Assembly (NCBI RefSeq): GCF_000001735.4
Contig: NC_003075.7
Span: forward strand, 3,721,001-3,785,000
Reading direction: 5' to 3'
DNA: 64,000 nucleotides
DNA from: Arabidopsis thaliana
Lineage: Eukaryota > Streptophyta > Magnoliopsida > Brassicales > Brassicaceae
Shown here: in pieces, positions 59,653-64,000 of the stretch
Numbering within the stretch: the first letter of the stretch is position 1
Layout: every line of letters starts with the position of its first letter
The notes under the pieces: model-generated
The model's database searches: none
What the model saw: only the letters and a program-made list of their open reading frames with translations
Told to the model about the DNA's origin: nothing
Made by a program: the position numbers and the translations under genes

Positions 59653-60155
59653 ATGGGAGATAGAGGGAGAGGGATTCCAAGTCGATGTCGCTGTGGAGAA
59701 GATGTGGTTTTGAGAACTTCTAAGAATGTCAAAAACCCAGGGAGACTCTTTTATGCCTAACGATGTGGAGTGGAGGTAATTATAGGGATCTATTAGTATT
59801 GTTCACTACTGGAACATGTTTGACTTCTGTATTTGGTATGCATCAGAATGTTCGTGGTCACTTGTTTAGGTGGACAGATGAAACAATGGTGGAAGAGATG
59901 GAAGACATATTTCCGAAGATTGAAAAACTTGAAGGATCTTCATTGACATTACAAAAAGGGGTACAAGCTGTAGAATGCGAGATGGAAACTCTGGCCATTG
60001 AGACTCGGACATGTGAATCTGTTGTTTCCGGATTCGAAAAGGAGTTGCTTAGGTTAGAGAATGATCTTCAAGGTTGCAAGATGGAATTGCGTGGCTTGAA
60101 GAACATTCTTGTGTGTGTATTGTTGATGACTCTTGTTTATATGTTCCTGTTGTAG
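59653..60155 (+). pseudogene. GRF zinc-finger, coiled-coil, membrane protein (At4g04775-like)
   Basis: Exon 1 (59653-59775) encodes MGDRGRGIPSRCRCGEDVVL and KNPGRLFYA, the first half of a GRF-type zinc finger. A consensus intron (59776-59846, GTAATT to CATCAG) joins it in frame to exon 2 (59847-60155): NVRGHLFRWTDETMVEEMED, a heptad-like coiled coil (about residues 65-120) and a C-terminal hydrophobic segment LVCVLLMTLVYMFLL. The 143-codon product matches the small Brassicaceae proteins annotated as At4g04775-like, of unknown role. One in-frame TAA at 59758-59760 interrupts the finger, so it is probably a recent pseudogene. It lies between a MULE transposase and an Ulp1-like gene. Confidence 0.75.
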
Positions 60156-60379
60156 TCTTTGTAATTGTGTTTCGTTTCTATTTATAGGCCTATTGTATTA
60201 AGTTGGTTACCCGTTGTTGTATGTATTAAATGTTAAATGGTCGTTGTAATTGTCATAAGTGAAGCAAGATTTAGGTTGGCTTGTGTTATAAAATAATACA
60301 CAAATGATTACAGAATCCAACAAAGTACTACAATGTAACTATCACATTAATCCAGTAATGGTGGAATTTAAATACAAAG

Positions 60380-62790
60380 AGTAACTGATTTAAGAAGAAG
60401 GTCTGGGGCTGGTTGACGAGCTTTGTACTGGTAATACTCAAGCAGAATGTTCTTCTGGAGACAAGGAATTTAATCTACAGCTCCACAAAATTTGTTGTAC
60501 TGGCGTCGTAGCTCTGACATGAAACTTGAAGGTAGGAAATGAAAATGAAGTGGCTTATTTTTATCCAGACACATCTGAAAGAACCTCACTAAAAGATCTG
60601 GTCCCTGTAGTGTTGGAAAAAAACTGTTAGCTCATAGAAAAGTATACAAAATATGACTAAACAACAAGAAGTGAGCCAATATTTTTATCGACAAGGTTAG
60701 ACAGATTTCATGTAGAACTTACTGATTCATCTAGCAGTGTCTGTGCCTCGAAAATGGTTAGAAATTCAGTATTCTCCATTACAGTGCCATCAGCCAGAAC
60801 ATAAGACCTACATGGAAACATATACAGATTCCATTAGGACTGATACCAATACACATATTTTACTGCACATATAGAAGCTGTAAAGACTTACACTCCCCGT
60901 TCCATTTGTTTGAGAAAACATTTAACCCTCTCTGTACTTGGAACTGAGAACTGTTAAAACGGGCCAATAAGAGATGGTTGTTTCTGTGGAGGTTTCTTCT
61001 CCCCTTTAGCAGGACCACTAACATGTCCTTTACCCGCCACTCTGACAGATGATTGATGCGTCTGAACCGGTATACTAGTCCGAGTCTCGCTTCTGTTGCT
61101 CATGCTTGGATTGTCCCTTATCCGGTTGCTGGACCGCAAAACAGTAACTTTCCTTGGTGGTGTCTTCTTCTTCCCTCTTGCAGGCAACCTGCTGCTTTCA
61201 ACCATAGTTTCTTGAGTTAGGCCCAATAAAAAATTCGGTCCCAGATTGTCTACTTCATCATCCAATTGTTCTGTTGCAGCTACATCCTGCAAACATAAAA
61301 ACATGTACATAGTTAAGCGTTTATAAACAGAACACATAATTTAACTTCACCACATAAGTCAAGTCTTATAGGGTTGTATGCACGCATTTCTTCTATGTTT
61401 CCAATCTGTCAATATCCAATAGTGAAAATAAAAGGAGTTAATGCAACATAAACAAGTGCTATTGTCTGAAATATGCAGACATACATAGTACTACCTTCTT
61501 TCTTGCCACGTGCTCATTCTCTTTAACTCTTTTTGAAGGCCTAGTAGTGTGTGAACTCATTTCAGAAGAGGTTTTTTTCCTCCTTCCATATGTTCTACAA
61601 TCGTCACCTCCTCCTTGATTCATAATCCATTTATATGGCAATTATCAACAACACAACCAAATGAGTTAGAATATTTACCGTTGGCTCACCTCATTAATAG
61701 TAGCAGTCTTGCTCCCTTCAGAAACACCAACTAAACCAGCTATGCCACAAGCACTCGGTACACTGTCACTTCCTCCAGCTAGACTTATTTGAGGTTCAAT
61801 AGGCACTGAACCGCCATGCTTATTTCCTTGCTGCTCAGAACTTCTTTGTACCTGATGCATCAAACAAAATGTTAAGATAAGTATAAGCTGTATAGTAAAA
61901 TCGAAAGTCACATATAGTTGCAAATGTTTAAGTAAACATATATTGCAAATAAAGGTTACTTAACCTTTGTAGAGCAGCTATCCGATAAACATTTGCTACA
62001 TTCTCCTTTCTGTGACGGCTGTCTATTTATCCCATTTACAGCCTCCATAAAACAATCACCAAGCATTGACACCAATACTTTTTTATGCCTAACGAGTTCA
62101 GCATCAAATTAGGCCTTCAATTCATCTCTGTCTTCTTGGTGAATCTTCAGAATACGTTTCTCAACTTCAGCAGCCGCCTCTTTTATAAGTGCCTCCCTAA
62201 TTGAATATCCAGCAGACTCCCTATAAGTGTTTTCCCTTTTGCCAGCAACAGGGACTTCCTGCTCTGCTTCTTCTCCATTAGCAGACTCACTAACATTATC
62301 TGTCTGTGTAACCGGTACATCCTTATCCACATGACCATCCAAGTTGTCTTCACCGTCACAAGCTACACCCTCTTCTTTATCTTCCGCAGCAACACTAGTG
62401 CCCTCAACATCCATCTCATCCTCACCATCACTCTTAGACACATTCACAGCTTCATCTGCCATGCACTCATCTTCAGATTGGTGTTCAACATCAGCAGCAT
62501 CCACGCCACCACTCCAACTGTTATGCTCGAATGGGTGCTCCTCCATTATTAACGCCATCATATGTGCAACTTCTTCATCCTCCTCCTCATCAGAGAAAGA
62601 TAAGTCGATCTCTTTTGCAAGGAGCTCTTCATTTAACAGTGATGTGACACGGTCTTGCAATAGAATGGTTAATTGAATAGTTAAGGCACAACCAATCAAC
62701 TTTAACACCAATATACACGGCATTTAATACAATTAATATATTACCATTCTATTTTGGTCTACAGTGCGAGCATCATGCACATTGATGGTT
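60380..62790 (-). pseudogene. Ulp1-like (Kaonashi-type ULP) gene, truncated at both ends
   Basis: Exon-like blocks in order: KKTINVHDARTVDQNRM (about 62790-62750); an acidic block at 62653-61970 (SFSDEEEDEEVAHMMALIME, then EAEQEVPVAGKRENTYRE); a Ser/Gly block at 61851-61690; a basic block at about 61620-61459; then 61289-60905 (RLPARGKKKTPPRKVTV, VPSTERVKCFLKQMERG). The next exons are YVLADGTVMENTEFLTIFEA and GPDLLVRFFQMCLDKNKPLH followed by FHFLPSSFMSELRRQYNKF (about 60605-60500). The YVLADGTVMEN to FMSELRRQYNKF part is what I know from the Ulp1-like genes carried by Kaonashi MULEs. The protease His-Asp-Cys region and the N-terminal DUF1985-like part are absent. In-frame TAA codons occur near 62109 and 60963. 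No protease activity is expected. Confidence 0.65.
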
Positions 62791-63080
62791 TTTTTAACTT
62801 CAGTAAATAAAAAACAGAATTTGAATTTGAACAGAGGCAAACATAGAAGTTATCGATGGTTCTCTAAGAATGAAGAAGAAACAGAGCGTGTGTTACACGC
62901 ACGAGTTAACTTTGGGAATATTGTAGAATTTTCATTACACATCGGTGTGTATTGTTTGAAGTGTTACTTTTGCAAATATAATTTTTTTGTTGGTTAAATT
63001 TTTAAATTTCTCTTAAAATTAAAATTCAGTTTTTTTTGTGGTTTGGTTTTTTAAGAGGTAATAAAGATTTAGAGCTTGTA
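62791..63080. other. Unassigned DNA
   Basis: The Ulp1-like homology stops abruptly near 62790. Beyond it an open plus frame (62764-62997) has no known domain, and the sequence becomes AT-rich. Confidence 0.4.
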
Positions 63081-63414
63081 TCTATACTATTAATTGAGAA
63101 GCATTTTGTGAACTACAACATTGTGAGGGTAGTTTTAAACTAGGTAAATGAATTTTTGCATGGATAATTTAGTAAATTAACAACTACTAAAATATAGAAA
63201 TATCTTTAAAAATGCAAATATATTGTATGTTTAATTGAAAAATGCATATATGTAAACTAAATTATTTTTGTAAGATATTATTAGATATTTTCGAATATGG
63301 CAATCTAATAACAAATTATCATTTCGTTTAGATTTTAAAATCTTCCTTAACAAAACTATGCTAATTAAATCTCATTTGTATACATGACAAAAAAGATTTT
63401 TCAATTATGTTTTT
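63081..63414 (+). mobile_element. Helitron 5' end
   Basis: TCTATACTATTAATTGAGAAGC directly after A (63080) is the common 5' start of Arabidopsis-type Helitrons and matches the first nine bases of the complete copy at 49503. No CTRR-hairpin end is visible before 63415, so the element is truncated there or extends past the window. Confidence 0.6.
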
Positions 63415-64000
63415 TCAGGAAGCGACCTCCAAAACGGTCCAACCAATCCCCGAGCACCGATCGATCCGCGTAACGTCGTGGATATGGAAACATTCCGCAA
63501 CTATGCAGCACAAACAAACGCGAACATGGCTCAAATGCATTCACGAATGCATCTAGCAGTGAGCGATGCTCCCAACATAGATCGAGTGATCGAAGAAACC
63601 AAGCGCACCCCATTCACGGTCACAAAACGAGCGACCCAAAGGCTCATCTGAGAGCCTTCCGTCTGGCTATAACACGAGCGTACCAGACGGACGAAGAAAA
63701 CGAAGCAGGTCATTTCCGTTTCTTCGCAGAGAACCTCGTAGGTCACGCCCTCAAATGGTTTGCTAGTCTTGAAGGGAACTTTATTGATACCTTCGACCAG
63801 CTCGCCGCCGCCTTCTTAAAACAGTACTCGATACTCATCGTAAACAGGACGTCTAAAGCCGACCTCTGGGGTCTCACCCAACTTCAGAACGAATCCCAAC
63901 GATCTTACGTCGAAAAATTCAAAGCAATCAAATCAAAGATTGCGAACCTAAACGAGGAGGTTGCCATAGCCGCCCTTCGCAACGGCTTGTGGTTTTCCTC
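63415..64000 (+). pseudogene. Ty3/gypsy gag fragment, running off the window
   Basis: The long readable frame from about 63645 to the end contains HLRAFRLAITRAYQTDEENE, FRFFAENLVGHALKWFASLE, IDTFDQLAAAFLKQYSILI and ADLWGLTQLQNESQRSYVEK, the classic retrotransposon gag core, ending in ALRNGLWFS. A preceding stretch (63420-63640; DPRNVVDMETFRNYAAQTNA, DRVIEETKRTPFTV) is in a different frame, so at least one frameshift is present near 63620-63645. It is GC-richer than the flanks. The lineage is not Athila-like; it resembles the gag of other Arabidopsis gypsy groups. No LTR is seen to its left. Confidence 0.82.

Noticed and set aside
62344-62676. Ser/Thr-rich plus frame
   Set aside because: Antisense of the acidic block of the Ulp1-like gene.

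Overview
The window looks like pericentromeric DNA of a Brassicaceae plant, probably from the Arabidopsis group. The one clearly intact host gene (43499-45439, minus strand, six exons, 387 aa) is the five-finger C2H2 factor YY1, which I recall as AT4G06634 near the chromosome 4 centromere of A. thaliana. Nearly everything else I can assign is transposable-element DNA, much of it nested. I cannot fix the species from the sequence.

Left part (1-11.8 kb). A decayed DUF4283/zinc-knuckle (LINE ORF1-type) pseudogene lies at 186-1077 (minus). A poly(A) retroposon with a 13-bp target duplication follows at 1987-2875 (minus). A degenerate PIF/Harbinger element carries a Myb/SANT-like gene and a DDE transposase (about 3740-10224, plus). 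A 3.6-kb hAT element (4821-8433) is inserted inside the Myb/SANT-like gene. At 10670-11773 sits a 1.1-kb non-autonomous hAT with a perfect 8-bp target duplication; its body is a 28-bp minisatellite in which most units carry the E2F consensus TTTGGCGGGAAA.

Centre (11.9-36.8 kb). This is a three-level nest. A 5'-truncated LINE (11888-36793, 13-bp target duplication) is split inside its endonuclease by a Ty3/gypsy element with CRM-type features (12289-33430, minus, 5-bp duplication TATGG). That element is split inside its RNase H by a 14.0-kb Athila element (15029-29029, minus, 5-bp duplication GTAAT). Removing each insertion and one copy of its duplication leaves the interrupted reading frame in register. 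Both LTR elements are full of the hexamer TCGAGT/ACTCGA.

Right part (36.8-64 kb). Two related poly(A) retroposons (37437-38938; about 40790-43131, the second split by an 873-bp TIR element) precede YY1. Upstream of YY1 come a 952-bp non-autonomous hAT (46033-46984, 8-bp duplication), a 1-kb foldback element (47160-48195), a TIR-element cluster holding a complete 759-bp Helitron (49503-50261), and AT-rich DNA with Helitron 3' ends. A decayed MuDR-type transposase (about 55290-58502, plus), a GRF zinc-finger/coiled-coil/membrane gene (59653-60155, plus) and a truncated Ulp1-like gene (about 60380-62790, minus) resemble the cargo of an Ulp1-carrying (Kaonashi-type) MULE. A Helitron 5' end (63081) and a Ty3/gypsy gag running off the window end close the sequence.

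Apart from YY1 there is no evident host pathway. The genes interact mainly as layers of insertion, and most transposase or polyprotein genes carry stops, frameshifts or deletions.
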